Of a stretch of DNA of 64,000 nt, positions 35,690 through 45,496 are shown piece by piece (the first letter of the stretch is position 1; each line of letters starts with the position of its first letter). A model generated the notes under the pieces. The model ran no database searches and was not told the origin of the DNA. It was given only the letters and a program-made list of their open reading frames with translations. Origin of the DNA: Micromonospora sp. DSM 45708 (lineage in GTDB: Bacteria > Actinomycetota > Actinomycetes > Mycobacteriales > Micromonosporaceae); assembly GCF_039566955.1 (NCBI RefSeq), contig NZ_CP154796.1:4402001-4466000 (forward strand), in the 5' to 3' direction. The position numbers and the translations under genes are program-made.

Positions 35690-36463
35690 TCACGGGCCCG
35701 AGGGCGTCGGCAGCCCGGGCCGGGGCCGGGGAGCCGGTGGCTCCGCGACCGCGGCGACGCTGAGCAGCGCCGCCACCGCGCCCGGGTCGCCCCGGGCCTC
35801 GTCGGCCGGCCGGTCGTAGACCACCCGGCCGTACTCCAGCACCGCGATCCGGTCGGCGACCTCGACCGCGTGCCGGATCTGTTGCTCGACCAGGAGCACG
35901 GTCAGCCCGGCGCCGGCCAGCGACCGGACCAGGTCGCGTACCCGCAGCGCCAGGTCCGGCGCGAGGCCCTCGCACGGCTCGTCGAGCAGCAGCACGCGGG
36001 GCTGGCCGAGCAGCGCCCGGGCGATCGCCAGCATCTGCTGTTCCCCGCCGGAGAGCTGGTCGCCGCGGTGCCGCAGCCGTTCGGAGAGCCGGGGCAGCAG
36101 TTCCAGCACCCGGGCGACCGTCCAGCCCTCGCCGCCCGGCGTCGCCGCCCGCCACGGCGCGGCGGCCAGGACCAGGTGCTCGGCCACGGTCAGCCGGGAG
36201 AAGACCCGCCGCCCCTGCGGCACCAGCCCCACCCCGGCGCGGGCGATCCGGTGCGGCTGCCGGCCGGCGACCGGCACGCCGCCGATGTCGATCCGCCCGG
36301 CCTGCGGCCGGACCAGGCCGGCCACGCAGTGCACGAGCGTGCTCTTGCCAGCGCCGTTGCGGCCCACCACCACCTGCACCGTGCCGGGCCGCACGTCGAG
36401 GCTCACCTCGTGCAGCACGGTGCCACCGGCGTAGCCGGCGCAGAGCCGGTCGATGCGCAGCAT
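35690..36463 (-). CDS. livF: branched-chain amino acid-type ABC transporter ATPase (LivF)
   Basis: 257 residues. Walker A GRNGAGKST, Q-loop LVPQGRRVFSRLTV, signature LSGGEQQMLAIARAL, Walker B VLLLDEPCEGLAP and H-region LLVEQQIRHAVEVADR are all intact. The RRVF after the Q-loop is typical of LivF-type subunits. A Pro-rich tail follows. ATG 36463 shares one base with the livG stop. It energises import through the LivHM permeases; the substrate may be an amino acid, amide or urea. Confidence 0.92.
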   Translation of the reverse strand: MLRIDRLCAGYAGGTVLHEVSLDVRPGTVQVVVGRNGAGKSTLVHCVAGLVRPQAGRIDIGGVPVAGRQPHRIARAGVGLVPQGRRVFSRLTVAEHLVLAAAPWRAATPGGEGWTVARVLELLPRLSERLRHRGDQLSGGEQQMLAIARALLGQPRVLLLDEPCEGLAPDLALRVRDLVRSLAGAGLTVLLVEQQIRHAVEVADRIAVLEYGRVVYDRPADEARGDPGAVAALLSVAAVAEPPAPRPRPGLPTPSGP

Positions 36464-37206
36464 CACGTCACTCCCTCCGCGTACGCCTCCCGGACCGGGC
36501 CGGACGCGCGGATCTCGGCGGGCGACCCGGTGGCGAGCGTCCGGCCGTCGCGCAGCACGGTCACCGTGTCGCAGAGCGCGTAGACCAGGTCGAGCCGGTG
36601 CTCGACCAGCAGCACCCCGACCGCGCGGGGCAGCTCGCGCAGGAACTCCGTCAACCAGCCGACCTCCACCGCGGACAGCCCGGCGGCCGGCTCGTCGAGC
36701 AGCAGCAGCCGGGGCCGCCCGGCCAGCGCCACGGCGATCTCCAGTTGCCGGCGCTGCCCGTGGGCGAACTGCCCGGCCGGCGTCGCGGCGAGGTCGCCGA
36801 GGCCCACCCGGTCCAGCAGCGCGTCCGCGGTGCGCCCGGCCGCCCGACGCCGTGCCGACGGATGCCACCGGCCGGTCCGTTGGGCCCGGGGCAGCGCGGC
36901 GACCAGCACGTTCTCCCGGGCGGTCAGCGAACCCCAGACGGCGGGCCGCTGGTGGATCCGGCCGACGCCGCGCCGGGCCCGGGCGGCCGGCCCGAGCCGG
37001 GTGACGTCGTGCCCGCCCAGCCGGACCCGGCCGGCGGCCGGCCGGGTCGCGCCGGCCACCACGTCGAGCAGCGTGGTCTTGCCCGCGCCGTTCGGCCCGA
37101 TCAGCGCGTGCCGCTGACCGAGCGGGATCCGCAGGTCGACGCCGTCCAGCGCGGCCAGCGACCCGTAGCGCACGGTGACCGCCTCCGCGGCGAGCAGCGG
37201 CGTCAT
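36463..37206 (-). CDS. livG: branched-chain amino acid-type ABC transporter ATPase (LivG)
   Basis: 247 residues. Walker A GPNGAGKTT, Q-loop RIHQRPAVWGSLTARENV, Walker B LLLLDEPAAGLS and the switch His in LLVEHRLDLVYA. The signature reads FAHGQRRQLEIAVAL in place of LSGGQ, a variant common in LivG. It starts at ATG 37206 with a 4-bp overlap (ATGA) with livM and is coupled to livF downstream. Confidence 0.92.
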   Translation of the reverse strand: MTPLLAAEAVTVRYGSLAALDGVDLRIPLGQRHALIGPNGAGKTTLLDVVAGATRPAAGRVRLGGHDVTRLGPAARARRGVGRIHQRPAVWGSLTARENVLVAALPRAQRTGRWHPSARRRAAGRTADALLDRVGLGDLAATPAGQFAHGQRRQLEIAVALAGRPRLLLLDEPAAGLSAVEVGWLTEFLRELPRAVGVLLVEHRLDLVYALCDTVTVLRDGRTLATGSPAEIRASGPVREAYAEGVT

Positions 37207-38222
37207 GCGCGTATCCCGGTCGCGGCGGGTGGCCGGCGGGCGTCGGTGGGGCGCGCGCCGTCCGGGGCGGACGGCGGTCGTGCGCGCCCGGCCCACCGGG
37301 TGCGGCGGGCGGTGGGCAGCAGGTGGGCGGCGACGACGAAGGCCAGGCCCAGCACCAGCGGCGCCTGCCCGGGCAACGCGCCGAACAGCCAGTCCCGGGC
37401 GGCGACCACGAGCACGGCGCCGACCAGCGCGCCACCGACCGAGGCGGTGCCCCCGACGACGACGCCGAGCAGCAGCAGCGCGGAGGTGTCGAACCCGAAG
37501 TCGGCCGGCGAGACGTACTGCTGCGCGGTGACCAGCAGCGAGCCGGCCGCGCCGGCGATCGCGCCGGCGGCGACGTGGACGCCGGCCACGTGCCCCGGCA
37601 CCCGGTGCCCGCTGGCCCGCAGCCGCGCCTCGTCGTCCCGCCCGGCCCGCAGCAGCAGCCCGACCCGGCTGCGCAGCACCAGCAGCACCAGGCCGGCCAG
37701 CATCGCCACCACCACCAGCGTGTAGAGGTAGCGGGCCCGGTCGGTGGCCAGCACCGGCAGGCCCCACAGCGGCCGGGTCGGGGCGATGCCGGCGAAACCG
37801 TCCGTGCCGCCGGTGACCGAGGTCCACCGGCCGGCGAGGATCACCGCCAGCTCGCCGACCGCCAGCGTGATCATGAGGAGCACCACCCCACGGGCCGGGA
37901 GCACCAGCGGCAGCGCCACCACGGCCAGCGCCGCGCCCGCCCCGGCCGCGACCAGCAGTTGCACCGGCCCGACGTCGGAGAGCTGGCCGCCGGCCACCGC
38001 GCCGGCGTACGCGCCGGCCGCGTAGGGCGCGGTCTGGCCGAGCGTGGGCAGTCCGGCGACGCCGGTCAGCACCGCGACGCTCACCGCGACCAGGCCCAGC
38101 GCCAGCGTGCGGGCCAGCAACGCCACGGTGTAGTCGTCCACCACCCAGGGCGCGGCGACCAACCCGGCCAGCACCGGCACGGCGGCGGCCACGCGCAGCG
38201 TCCGCACGGCCCGGGTCCTCAT
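37203..38222 (-). CDS. livM: branched-chain amino acid-type ABC permease (LivM)
   Basis: 339 residues with about nine or ten transmembrane helices and the LivM-type core: LTGVAGLPTLGQTAPYAAGAY, VVLLMITLAVGELAV, LRSRVGLLLRAGRDDEARLRASG (the cytoplasmic coupling loop), GVHVAAGAIAGAAGSLLV and GGTASVGGALVGAVLVV. The last 40 residues are a basic, Pro-rich cytoplasmic tail. It overlaps livH upstream and livG downstream by 4 bp each. Confidence 0.92.
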   Translation of the reverse strand: MRTRAVRTLRVAAAVPVLAGLVAAPWVVDDYTVALLARTLALGLVAVSVAVLTGVAGLPTLGQTAPYAAGAYAGAVAGGQLSDVGPVQLLVAAGAGAALAVVALPLVLPARGVVLLMITLAVGELAVILAGRWTSVTGGTDGFAGIAPTRPLWGLPVLATDRARYLYTLVVVAMLAGLVLLVLRSRVGLLLRAGRDDEARLRASGHRVPGHVAGVHVAAGAIAGAAGSLLVTAQQYVSPADFGFDTSALLLLGVVVGGTASVGGALVGAVLVVAARDWLFGALPGQAPLVLGLAFVVAAHLLPTARRTRWAGRARPPSAPDGARPTDARRPPAATGIRA

Positions 38223-39091
38223 GTCGCCCTCCGGGCGGTGGCCAGACCGCGCGCCCGGACCGCGAGCACCGCCGCCATCGCGGCGAAGAGCAGGAACGGG
38301 GCCGCCGACGGGGCGAGCGCCACGCCGAGCGTCTGGATCTGGCCGACCGCCAGCGCCGCGAGCAGCGTGCCGGTCGTCGAGCCCAGGCCGCCGAGCACCA
38401 CCACGACCAGGGAGAGCAGCAGCACCGCGTCGGCCGTGCCCGGCCCCGGACCGATGATCGGCGCACCGAGCACGCCGGCGGCTCCGGCCAGCGCACCGGC
38501 CGCGGCCAGCACGCCGACCCGCACCACGGCCGGGCTCACCCCGAGCGTGGCGACCATCTCGGCGTCGTCGACCGCGGCCCGCACCAGCATGCCGGCCCGG
38601 GTGCGGCGCACCACCAGGTGCAGCAGGCCGGCGAGCAACGCGGCCACCAGGATGAAGACCAGCCGGTACGCGGCGTAGCGGTGCCCCGCCACCAGCACCG
38701 ACCCGTCCAGCGCGGCCGGTACCCGGACCGGCGGGTCGTCCGGGCCGAACGCGGCCACCAGCAGGCTGCCGCCGGCCAGCGCGACGCCGAAGGTGACCAG
38801 CGCCTGGGTGAGGTGCCCGGCCGCCGCGACCCGGGTGAGCAGCACCGCGACCAGCGCACCGGCGGCGGTGGCGGCGACCACGCCGACCGCCAGCGCGAGC
38901 GCCAGGCTGGCCCAGCCACCGTCCAGCAGCGCGGCGGCGGTGTAGCCGCCGATCGCGAACAGCGTGCCGTGGGCCAGGTTCAGGATGCCGGCCACGCCGA
39001 AGCAGAGCACCAGCCCGGACGCGGCGACGAACACCAGCAGCCCGTAGGCGACCCCGTCCACGGCCGGGACGACGTACGGGTCGACAGGCAC
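38219..39091 (-). CDS. livH: branched-chain amino acid-type ABC permease (LivH)
   Basis: 290 residues, about eight transmembrane helices. LivH features are GVAYGLLVFVAASGLVLCFG, NLAHGTLFAIGGY, RTRAGMLVRAAVDDAEMVATLG (coupling loop) and VVVVLGGLGSTTGTLLAALA. The GTG at 39091 lies 3 bp after the livK stop, so the operon order is livK-H-M-G-F. Confidence 0.92.
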   Translation of the reverse strand: MPVDPYVVPAVDGVAYGLLVFVAASGLVLCFGVAGILNLAHGTLFAIGGYTAAALLDGGWASLALALAVGVVAATAAGALVAVLLTRVAAAGHLTQALVTFGVALAGGSLLVAAFGPDDPPVRVPAALDGSVLVAGHRYAAYRLVFILVAALLAGLLHLVVRRTRAGMLVRAAVDDAEMVATLGVSPAVVRVGVLAAAGALAGAAGVLGAPIIGPGPGTADAVLLLSLVVVVLGGLGSTTGTLLAALAVGQIQTLGVALAPSAAPFLLFAAMAAVLAVRARGLATARRAT

Positions 39092-39094
39092 TTC

Positions 39095-40288
39095 TCAGCC
39101 GCCCACGGTGGCGAGGTCGCCCACCACGGTGTTGGACAGTGCCCGGCCGTCCGGGCGGACCTGACGCAGGTACCACTTCTGCACCGGCGCGTGGGTGGTC
39201 GGCGAGAACTGCCAGGTGCCGCGCGGGCTGGCGATCTGTCCGAGCTGGCCGATGGCCGCGTTGATCCGCTCTCCGGTGGCGTCGTCGCCGGCCGCCGCGA
39301 TCGCCCGGTCCAGCACGGCAGCCGCGTCGTACGAGGCCATCGCGTAGGTCGTCGGGGAGCCGTCGTGCTCGGCCTTCCAGGCGGCCACGAAGGCCCGGTT
39401 CTCCGCGTTGTCGAGGTCCGGTGAGTAGTTCAGCACCGAGTAGATGTCGCGTGCGGCGTCGCCCTGCGCGTCGAGCACGCCGCCCTCGGTCAGGAAGCCG
39501 GCGGCGTAGAGCGGCACGTCCCTGATCTCCGACTGGGCGTACTGCTTGACGAAGTCGACAGCGGCGCTGCCGGCGTAGAACGTGTAGACCGCGTCCGCGC
39601 CGGACGCCTTGATCCGGGCGAAGTACGGGGTGAAGTTGGTGGTCGCCGGGAACGGCGTGAACGTGGTCTTGCCGTCCGGGTTGGCGAGCGTGCCGCCGGC
39701 CTTCGCGAACGCCTCGGTGAAGCCGCGCAGCTCGTCCCAGCCGCCCTGGTAGTCCGGCCCGATCGCGTAGACGCTGCCCTTGACGTCCTCGCGCACGTGC
39801 GACGCGATCGCCTCGCCGGGCTCGTCGGAGAGGTAGGAGGTGTGCCAGACCCGCGACACGTCCTTGAGTTCCGGCCGGCCGTTGGAGCCGACGAGCGGCA
39901 CCTTCGTCTCGTTGAGCAGCGGGTAGACCGCGGCCACCGAGCCGCCGCCGACGATGCCGGTGAGCGCCACCACCCGGTCCTGCTTGAGCAGCTTGGTGGC
40001 GGCGGGCACGGCGGTGGCCGCGCCGTTGCCCTCGTCGGCGACGACCAGCTCGACCTTCCGCCCGCCGAGCTTGCCGTCGTGGCCGGACAGGTAGAGCTGG
40101 AAGCCGTCGCGGATGTCCTTGCCGACCGACTGGTAGGTGCCGGAGAGCGACGCGAGCAGGCCGATCTTGACGGTGCCGCCGGGGCCGGCGGCGGGTCCGT
40201 CGTCGGCGCAGGCGGGCGTCGCGAGCAGGACGAGCGCGAGCAGCGCCGCGGTGCGGGCACGGCGGTGCCGGGTGAGGGTCTGGGACAT
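39095..40288 (-). CDS. livK: branched-chain amino acid-type substrate-binding lipoprotein (LivK)
   Basis: 397 residues. The signal (TAALLALVLLATPACADD) ends at C27; the box TPAC is a weak lipobox, so lipid anchoring is likely but not certain. The mature part is a periplasmic-binding-protein type 1 fold: KIGLLASLSGTYQSVGKDIR, ALTGIVGGGSVAAVYPLLNE, YAIGPDYQGGWDELRGFTEA and DAVYTFYAGSAAVDFVKQY. It binds the substrate outside the membrane. The ATG at 40288 follows AGGAG. The 49-bp gap to the roadblock gene upstream suggests one transcript. Confidence 0.92.
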   Translation of the reverse strand: MSQTLTRHRRARTAALLALVLLATPACADDGPAAGPGGTVKIGLLASLSGTYQSVGKDIRDGFQLYLSGHDGKLGGRKVELVVADEGNGAATAVPAATKLLKQDRVVALTGIVGGGSVAAVYPLLNETKVPLVGSNGRPELKDVSRVWHTSYLSDEPGEAIASHVREDVKGSVYAIGPDYQGGWDELRGFTEAFAKAGGTLANPDGKTTFTPFPATTNFTPYFARIKASGADAVYTFYAGSAAVDFVKQYAQSEIRDVPLYAAGFLTEGGVLDAQGDAARDIYSVLNYSPDLDNAENRAFVAAWKAEHDGSPTTYAMASYDAAAVLDRAIAAAGDDATGERINAAIGQLGQIASPRGTWQFSPTTHAPVQKWYLRQVRPDGRALSNTVVGDLATVGG

Positions 40289-40337
40289 GGTGTCTCTCCT
40301 GGGTGTCAGGGGTGCGGATCCGGCGGGACGCCGGCGG

Positions 40338-40742
40338 TCAGCGGCTGCGGCTCAGGGCCGCCCGGGCCGCGGGGGTGAGCGCGTCGCCGATGCGGTTCGC
40401 CAACTCGGCCATCTCGTAGGAGACCTTGCCGACGTCGCAGCGCGGATCGGCGAGCACGAGCAGGGAGGCGCCGTCGTTGAACGCCATGGAGAACATGAAG
40501 CCGCCCTCCAACTGGGTGACGTTGGAGATCACCGCGCCGGCGTCGAAGAACGCCGCCGCGCCGCGCAGCAGGCTGACCAGCCCGCTGCCGGTGGCCGCCA
40601 ACTGGTCGGCCCGGTCCGGCGGGAGGCCGCGGGTGGCGGCCACCATCAGACCGTCGCTGGAGATCGCGATCGCGTGGGTGACCTCGGCGGCGCGCTCGGC
40701 GAACGAGTCCAGCAGCCAGCCGAGATCCTGGTGGTCGGTCAC
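40338..40742 (-). CDS. roadblock/LC7 domain protein (conservon B type)
   Basis: 134 residues, a single roadblock/LC7 fold: LGWLLDSFAERAAEVTHAIAISSDGLMVAAT, then RGAAAFFDAGAVISNVTQLEGG and DPRCDVGKVSYEMAELANRIG. In Streptomyces conservons this protein (CvnB) works with the sensor kinase CvnA and the GTPase CvnD. GTG 40742 follows GGAG. It lies 17 bp downstream of the kinase gene. The expected DUF742 and GTPase genes are absent; livK comes next instead. Confidence 0.9.
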   Translation of the reverse strand: MTDHQDLGWLLDSFAERAAEVTHAIAISSDGLMVAATRGLPPDRADQLAATGSGLVSLLRGAAAFFDAGAVISNVTQLEGGFMFSMAFNDGASLLVLADPRCDVGKVSYEMAELANRIGDALTPAARAALSRSR

Positions 40743-40759
40743 GTGCACTCCCTGTCGGG

Positions 40760-43216
40760 TCAGTTGGTGATCAGGTTGGTCCGGCGGCCGGCGACCCCGC
40801 GGGCGTACGCCGCCATGGCGGTGGCCACCCGCGCCGGGTCCCGGTGCTCGGTGGCCTGCCGGGGCGCCGGGACACCGCCGGGCACCAGGTGTTCCTGCGG
40901 CTGCCGGCGCGGCAGCCCGGACGTGGTGGTGCCGGCGACCCGGGGCTCGTCGGCGCGCGCCGCCGTACGCCAGGCGTCGTCGGCCGGGCCGGCCCAGGAC
41001 GCGTCGTCGCCCGGCCGGTCGGCCTGGAACCAGTGGTTCACCTGGTCGAAGATGATCAGCTCCTCGGTGGGGGCGTCGGCCGACGCCGGCTGGAACTCCG
41101 GGGCGACCGGGAGCGCCCGGTCGGCGGCCGGTCCCCCGGCCCAGGGCTGTGGGGCGGGCCGCGCGCCGGCGGGCACGACGGCGGCCCGCCCGACCGGGGA
41201 CGCGACCGTGGCGCGGGCCGCCCGCCGGGACGGCCGCTCGGGGGTGAGCAGGAACTCCTCGGGCGGCAGCGGCCGGATCAGCGCGGCCGGCAGCGCCACC
41301 TCGGCGATGGTGCCGCGCCGCGGCCCGGACCGGAGCTGCACGACGGCGCCCAGCCGGGTGGCGAGCTGCCCCACCACGACCAGTCCCATCGCCCGCACGG
41401 TGGCCACGTCGATGGCGGGTGGCTGGGCGAGCAGGTCGTTGAGCTGCTGCCGCCGGTGCGGGGGCAGACCGACGCCCTCGTCGCTGATCTGCACGATCAC
41501 CCGGTCGCCGAGGCTCCGGCCGGTCACCCACGCCTCGGTCGCCGGCGGCGAGTAGCCGGTGGCGTTCTCCATCAGCTCGGCGAGCAGGTGCACCACCTCG
41601 TCGACCGACTCGGCGGCCACCGCGACGTCGCCGTCAACCAGGCCGAGACGGATGCGGGGGTAGTGCTCGATCTGGCTCTGCGCGGCCTGGAGCACCTGCG
41701 GCAGCGGCACGTCGTGGTGGCGGACCCGCCCGACGCCCACTCCGCCCAGCACGAGCAGGCTGGCGTTGATCCGGCCCATCCGGGTGGCGAGATTGTCCAG
41801 CGCGTAGAGCTGGTGCAGCCGGTCGGGATCGGTCTCGTCCCGCTCGACGCGGTCCACCTGGGCCAGCACGGCGTCGACCAGGCGCTGTTCCCGCCGGCTC
41901 AGGTGGATGAAGATCTCCGCCGTGTTGGCCCGCATCACGGCCTGCTCCGCGGCGGTCCGCACGGCGGCCCGGTGCACCGCGCTGAACGCCTGCCCGACCT
42001 CGCCGATCTCGTCGTCGCCGGAGACCTCCAGCGCGTCGGCGGCCTGGCGGCGGGCCAGCTCGTCCGGGTCCACCGAGGCGCTGTCCGGCTGTTGCAGCCG
42101 GGCCACCACCTGGGGCAGCCGCTCGAACGCGACCGCGTTCGCCGCGTCCCGCAGCCGGCGCAGCCGCCGGGTGATCTGGCGGGCCACCGCCCAGGTGACC
42201 AACGCGGTCAGCAGCAGCGCCAGCAGGGCGGCTGCCGCCTCCACCACGGTACGGCGACGCTGGTCCGCGTGGGCGGCCCGGATGTCGTCGAGCACCGCCC
42301 CGTCGACCCGTAGGCGCAGCTCGGCCAGGCGGACCGACCACTGCTGAGTGGCGGTGAGCCAGGTGCCCAGGTCCAGGTCGAGGCGGTCGCCCGCCGCCGT
42401 CCGGGCCACCTGGTCGAGGAGCCGTTGCAGCCGCAGCGCGTTCTCGCCGCTGCCGGCCTGCTCCCACCAGCCCTGCCAGGCCGGTCGGGCGAGCGCCAGG
42501 AAGGCCAGCGACGCCTCGGTGAAGCCGGTGCGGGCGGCGGTGATGTCCTGCTGGAGCGCGGGTGTCACCTGGCCGGCGGTGACCGCGCGCAGCACGGCCA
42601 CCTGCTGCTGGCCGACCGCCTCGGCCACTTTGGACAGCGCGGCGGAGGCCCGGATGCCGTCCGCGATCCGCGGCTCGACCACGCCGAGTGTGACGCTCTC
42701 CCGCAGCCCGAGCAGGTCGGCGATGACGATGCGGTAGCTGAACGTCATCGCCGAGACCGAGGCGCGTTCGGCGGTGCGGACCTGGGCGCGCAGCGGGGCG
42801 AGGTTGGCCAGCGCCGTGTCGATCCGCGGCAGGACGGCCTGTTCGGCGGCGGCGCCGGCGGGCACCCGGGCCCGTTGCCGGCGGTATCCGGCGACCGCGG
42901 CGTCGGTGGCGGTGGTGGCGTCCGCGAACGCGTCCTGCTGGTCGGGGGCGCCCCGGGTGAGCAGGTCGGCGGCGACGATCCGCTCGTGTTGCAGGCGGTG
43001 GGCCAGGCCGCCCGCCTCGGCGCCGAGCTGGGCGAGCTGGCCGAGGTCGCTGGCACGGGCGGTCTGCCGGGCGCTCTCGGTCAGCGCCAGCCCGGCGAAG
43101 CCCATCACGGCGACGAGCGGGGCCGCCACGATGAGGCGCATCCGGCCGCCGATGCGCCACCGACGGCGGCGGGGCGGGTAGGGTCGGGCCGCGTGGGACC
43201 TCGTGCTCGACGCCAC
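40760..43216 (-). CDS. nitrate/nitrite-sensing-type sensor histidine kinase (conservon A type)
   Basis: 818 residues. Transmembrane helix near residues 27-45 ([19 protein letters not shown]), a large extracytoplasmic helical NIT-type sensor (to about residue 325), a second helix ([22 protein letters not shown]), HAMP, and an ATPase domain with [21 protein letters not shown] and [12 protein letters not shown]. No standard phospho-His box is seen: [13 protein letters not shown] occupies the region, as in conservon kinases. The C-terminal 180 residues are Pro/Ala-rich and probably disordered. GTG 43216. Confidence 0.9.
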   Translation of the reverse strand: MASSTRSHAARPYPPRRRRWRIGGRMRLIVAAPLVAVMGFAGLALTESARQTARASDLGQLAQLGAEAGGLAHRLQHERIVAADLLTRGAPDQQDAFADATTATDAAVAGYRRQRARVPAGAAAEQAVLPRIDTALANLAPLRAQVRTAERASVSAMTFSYRIVIADLLGLRESVTLGVVEPRIADGIRASAALSKVAEAVGQQQVAVLRAVTAGQVTPALQQDITAARTGFTEASLAFLALARPAWQGWWEQAGSGENALRLQRLLDQVARTAAGDRLDLDLGTWLTATQQWSVRLAELRLRVDGAVLDDIRAAHADQRRRTVVEAAAALLALLLTALVTWAVARQITRRLRRLRDAANAVAFERLPQVVARLQQPDSASVDPDELARRQAADALEVSGDDEIGEVGQAFSAVHRAAVRTAAEQAVMRANTAEIFIHLSRREQRLVDAVLAQVDRVERDETDPDRLHQLYALDNLATRMGRINASLLVLGGVGVGRVRHHDVPLPQVLQAAQSQIEHYPRIRLGLVDGDVAVAAESVDEVVHLLAELMENATGYSPPATEAWVTGRSLGDRVIVQISDEGVGLPPHRRQQLNDLLAQPPAIDVATVRAMGLVVVGQLATRLGAVVQLRSGPRRGTIAEVALPAALIRPLPPEEFLLTPERPSRRAARATVASPVGRAAVVPAGARPAPQPWAGGPAADRALPVAPEFQPASADAPTEELIIFDQVNHWFQADRPGDDASWAGPADDAWRTAARADEPRVAGTTTSGLPRRQPQEHLVPGGVPAPRQATEHRDPARVATAMAAYARGVAGRRTNLITN

Positions 43217-43394
43217 TGCTGACTCCCGGCGCTGATCGGCAAAGTTCTATCTGCACTTGCGGATTGCACGTCTCATTCCGCCGGAAGCCGCGCGCCGAGG
43301 CCAGACCCGACCGTGGTACAAACAGGCCGTACCAGCATCTGTACCCAGAGTTGGCGACGCCGACGGCGGACCCGGGCCGGGGCGTCGGTCCCGG

Positions 43395-43844
43395 TCAGTG
43401 CCGGCCGGCCGCCGACGGCGGCGGGCCTTCCGGTTCGGGCTGCGCGAGCACCTGACCGATCAGTTCGCGCAGCTCGTCGATCGCCGCCGCCACGGCCTGC
43501 GGATCGCGCGGATCACGTCGCGTCGCCGGTGGGCCGGCCGGGTCCAGCTCGCCGAGCCGGGGCCCCCGCCGGCCGTCCGCCGCCAACTGCTCGGCGGCGA
43601 CCTGCGGCCACAGCTCGGCCAGCCGTCCGCCGGTGGCGAGCACCTCGTCGCAGCGGACGGCGAACTCCTGACTGCCGAACCGCCGGCCGGACTCGACCGC
43701 GGCGACCGTCTCCCGGCTGAACCGCACCCGCTCGGCCAGCGACCGCTGGGTCAGGCCACGCCGGGTCCGCCAGCGGCGCAGCTCGACACGGAACTGGCGG
43801 CTGGCGACGGAGGGAGCGGCGCTCGACGCGGGCGTGCGATCCAT
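43395..43844 (-). CDS. XRE-family helix-turn-helix regulator
   Basis: 149 residues. Residues about 15-75 form an XRE helix-turn-helix: FRVELRRWRTRRGLTQRSLAER, then FSRETVAAVESGRRFGSQEFAVRCD. The rest is Pro/Arg-rich with an amphipathic helix (VAAAIDELRELIGQVLAQ). It lacks the long DUF5753-type C-terminus that follows such domains in many actinobacteria. ATG 43844 has GGTGAG upstream. An AAGAAT-containing -10-like element (TTAAGAAT, minus strand, near 43930-43923) suits its promoter. Targets unknown. Confidence 0.87.
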   Translation of the reverse strand: MDRTPASSAAPSVASRQFRVELRRWRTRRGLTQRSLAERVRFSRETVAAVESGRRFGSQEFAVRCDEVLATGGRLAELWPQVAAEQLAADGRRGPRLGELDPAGPPATRRDPRDPQAVAAAIDELRELIGQVLAQPEPEGPPPSAAGRH

Positions 43845-43988
43845 GTGCTCACCTTCGCGACGCCGGACCGGCATCGGCAACAGATCGAGGACGGGCGATG
43901 ACTGGGCATTCGCAGGGGGTCATTCTTAACCCACCGGCGTACGGGTGTGAAGACGTGACTGCGCTGCGTGTCCGCCGACGGCCCCCGG

Positions 43989-45257
43989 TCACGCCGCCGG
44001 CCGCGCGACCGGGCGGTCACCGGTCGGCACCGCCGGCGCGACGATCACCGGCAGCCCACGGTGCGCGCGGAACGCCAGGTTGGGCCGGAAGACGCGGGGA
44101 TGCCCGGGGGCCGGCCGCAGGTCCGGCAGCGCCGTGGCGAGACGGGCGAGCGCGGTGCCCGCCTCCAGCCGGGCCAGCGCCGCCCCGATGCAGAAGTGCG
44201 GGCCGTGGCCGAAGGAGAGGTGGTCGTGCGCGTCCGGCCGGTCCGGGTCGAACCGGTCCGGGTGGCCGAACACCGCCGGGTCCCGGTTGGCGGCGCCGAT
44301 CAGCAACAGGCAGCGCGCCCCGGCGGGGATGGCCACGCCACCCAGCGTGACCGGACGGTTGGTCACCCGCAGCCAGCCGTCGATGGCGGGCGCGAACCGC
44401 AGCGTCTCGGTGACGAACGCCGGGACCCGCTCCGGACGCGCGCCGAGCTCGCGCCACCGACCCGGCTCGGACAACGCCCGGTCCACCGCGTGGGCGAGCA
44501 GCCCGGCGGTGGTCTCGTGCCCGGCGACCAGCAGGTTGAACACGATGCTCGACACCTCGGCGACGGTCAGCACCTCGTCGTCACCGCCCCGGTACGCCAG
44601 CAGCTCGGCGACATAGTCGTCACCGCCACCGCCCAGTCGGCCCCGCACCAGGCCCTGGCAGTAGCGCCAGAACTCCAGCAGCCCACCGGCCAGCCGGACC
44701 TGCTCGGCCGGGTCGGGGCTGCCCCAGACCAGGGCGATCTGCCCGTCCGCCCAGGCCCGGATCCGCGGCACGTCGCGCGCCGGCACGCCGAGGATGTCGA
44801 GCAGCACCAGCAGCGGCAGCTCGGCGGTGAACTCCGGGACCAGGTCGACCTCGTCACCGGCGCGGGTGGCCAGCCGCGACACCAGCTCGTCCACCCGGCG
44901 GCGCACGATCCGGCCGTAGCGCTGCTCGACCCGCTCCGGGGTGTTGGCGAACGTGACCCGCAGCGCCCGGCGGGTACGGGGGTGCGCCGGCGGGTCGGCC
45001 GCGGCGGTGGTGGGCGGCGCGTCGATCCGGGCGACCAGGGCCAACGCCTCCGGGCAGATGTCGTACACCGGGGCGAGCGTGAGGGCGTTGCCGAACGTCC
45101 GCGCGTCGGCCAGCGCCCGCCGGACGTCGGCGTGCCGGGTGATCAGCCACAACCCGAGTTCGTCGTCGTGGTGCACGCCGCCGTCGGCGGCCAGCAGGCG
45201 GGCCCAGACGCCGGCCGTATCGGTGAGATACGCTCCCGCGAACGGATTCAACCGCAT
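43989..45257 (-). CDS. cytochrome P450
   Basis: 422 residues, soluble class I bacterial P450. I-helix oxygen motif LVAGHETTAG, K-helix ETLR, the PERF-like region HPDRFDPDRPDAHDH, and the heme-binding loop FGHGPHFCIGAAL with C356 as thiolate ligand. It needs ferredoxin and reductase partners, none of which is adjacent. ATG 45257 follows AGGAGG. It is divergent from the zinc alcohol dehydrogenase; a shared role in modifying a small molecule is possible but not shown. Confidence 0.95.
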   Translation of the reverse strand: MRLNPFAGAYLTDTAGVWARLLAADGGVHHDDELGLWLITRHADVRRALADARTFGNALTLAPVYDICPEALALVARIDAPPTTAAADPPAHPRTRRALRVTFANTPERVEQRYGRIVRRRVDELVSRLATRAGDEVDLVPEFTAELPLLVLLDILGVPARDVPRIRAWADGQIALVWGSPDPAEQVRLAGGLLEFWRYCQGLVRGRLGGGGDDYVAELLAYRGGDDEVLTVAEVSSIVFNLLVAGHETTAGLLAHAVDRALSEPGRWRELGARPERVPAFVTETLRFAPAIDGWLRVTNRPVTLGGVAIPAGARCLLLIGAANRDPAVFGHPDRFDPDRPDAHDHLSFGHGPHFCIGAALARLEAGTALARLATALPDLRPAPGHPRVFRPNLAFRAHRGLPVIVAPAVPTGDRPVARPAA

Positions 45258-45397
45258 GACCGCCTCCTGCACTACCGGCCGCTTTCCTTACCGTGCGCCA
45301 CTGGACGAACACGCGTCAAGATTTGCCGGCATCAATCTATTTCTGCCGCTTTCCCGCAACTTGCGCCCTGCTCCTTGCCGCCCCTGCCGCCTCCCCT

Positions 45398-45460
45398 CGG
45401 TGATCAGGGAGTTCGCGTCGCGCCGGGGCGCGACCGGCGACCGGAACTCCTTGATCACCG
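45398..45460. repeat. 63-bp nested hairpin between divergent genes
   Basis: Outer arms 45398-45414 and 45444-45460 pair over 17 bp with one G-U; inside, GTCGCGC and GCGCGAC form a second 7-bp stem with a 4-base loop. It lies between divergent starts, so a terminator role is unlikely. It looks like an intergenic repeat element. Confidence 0.65.
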
Positions 45461-45496
45461 CCGGTGGGCCCGACGGTGGTGAGGGAGGATGGGGAG

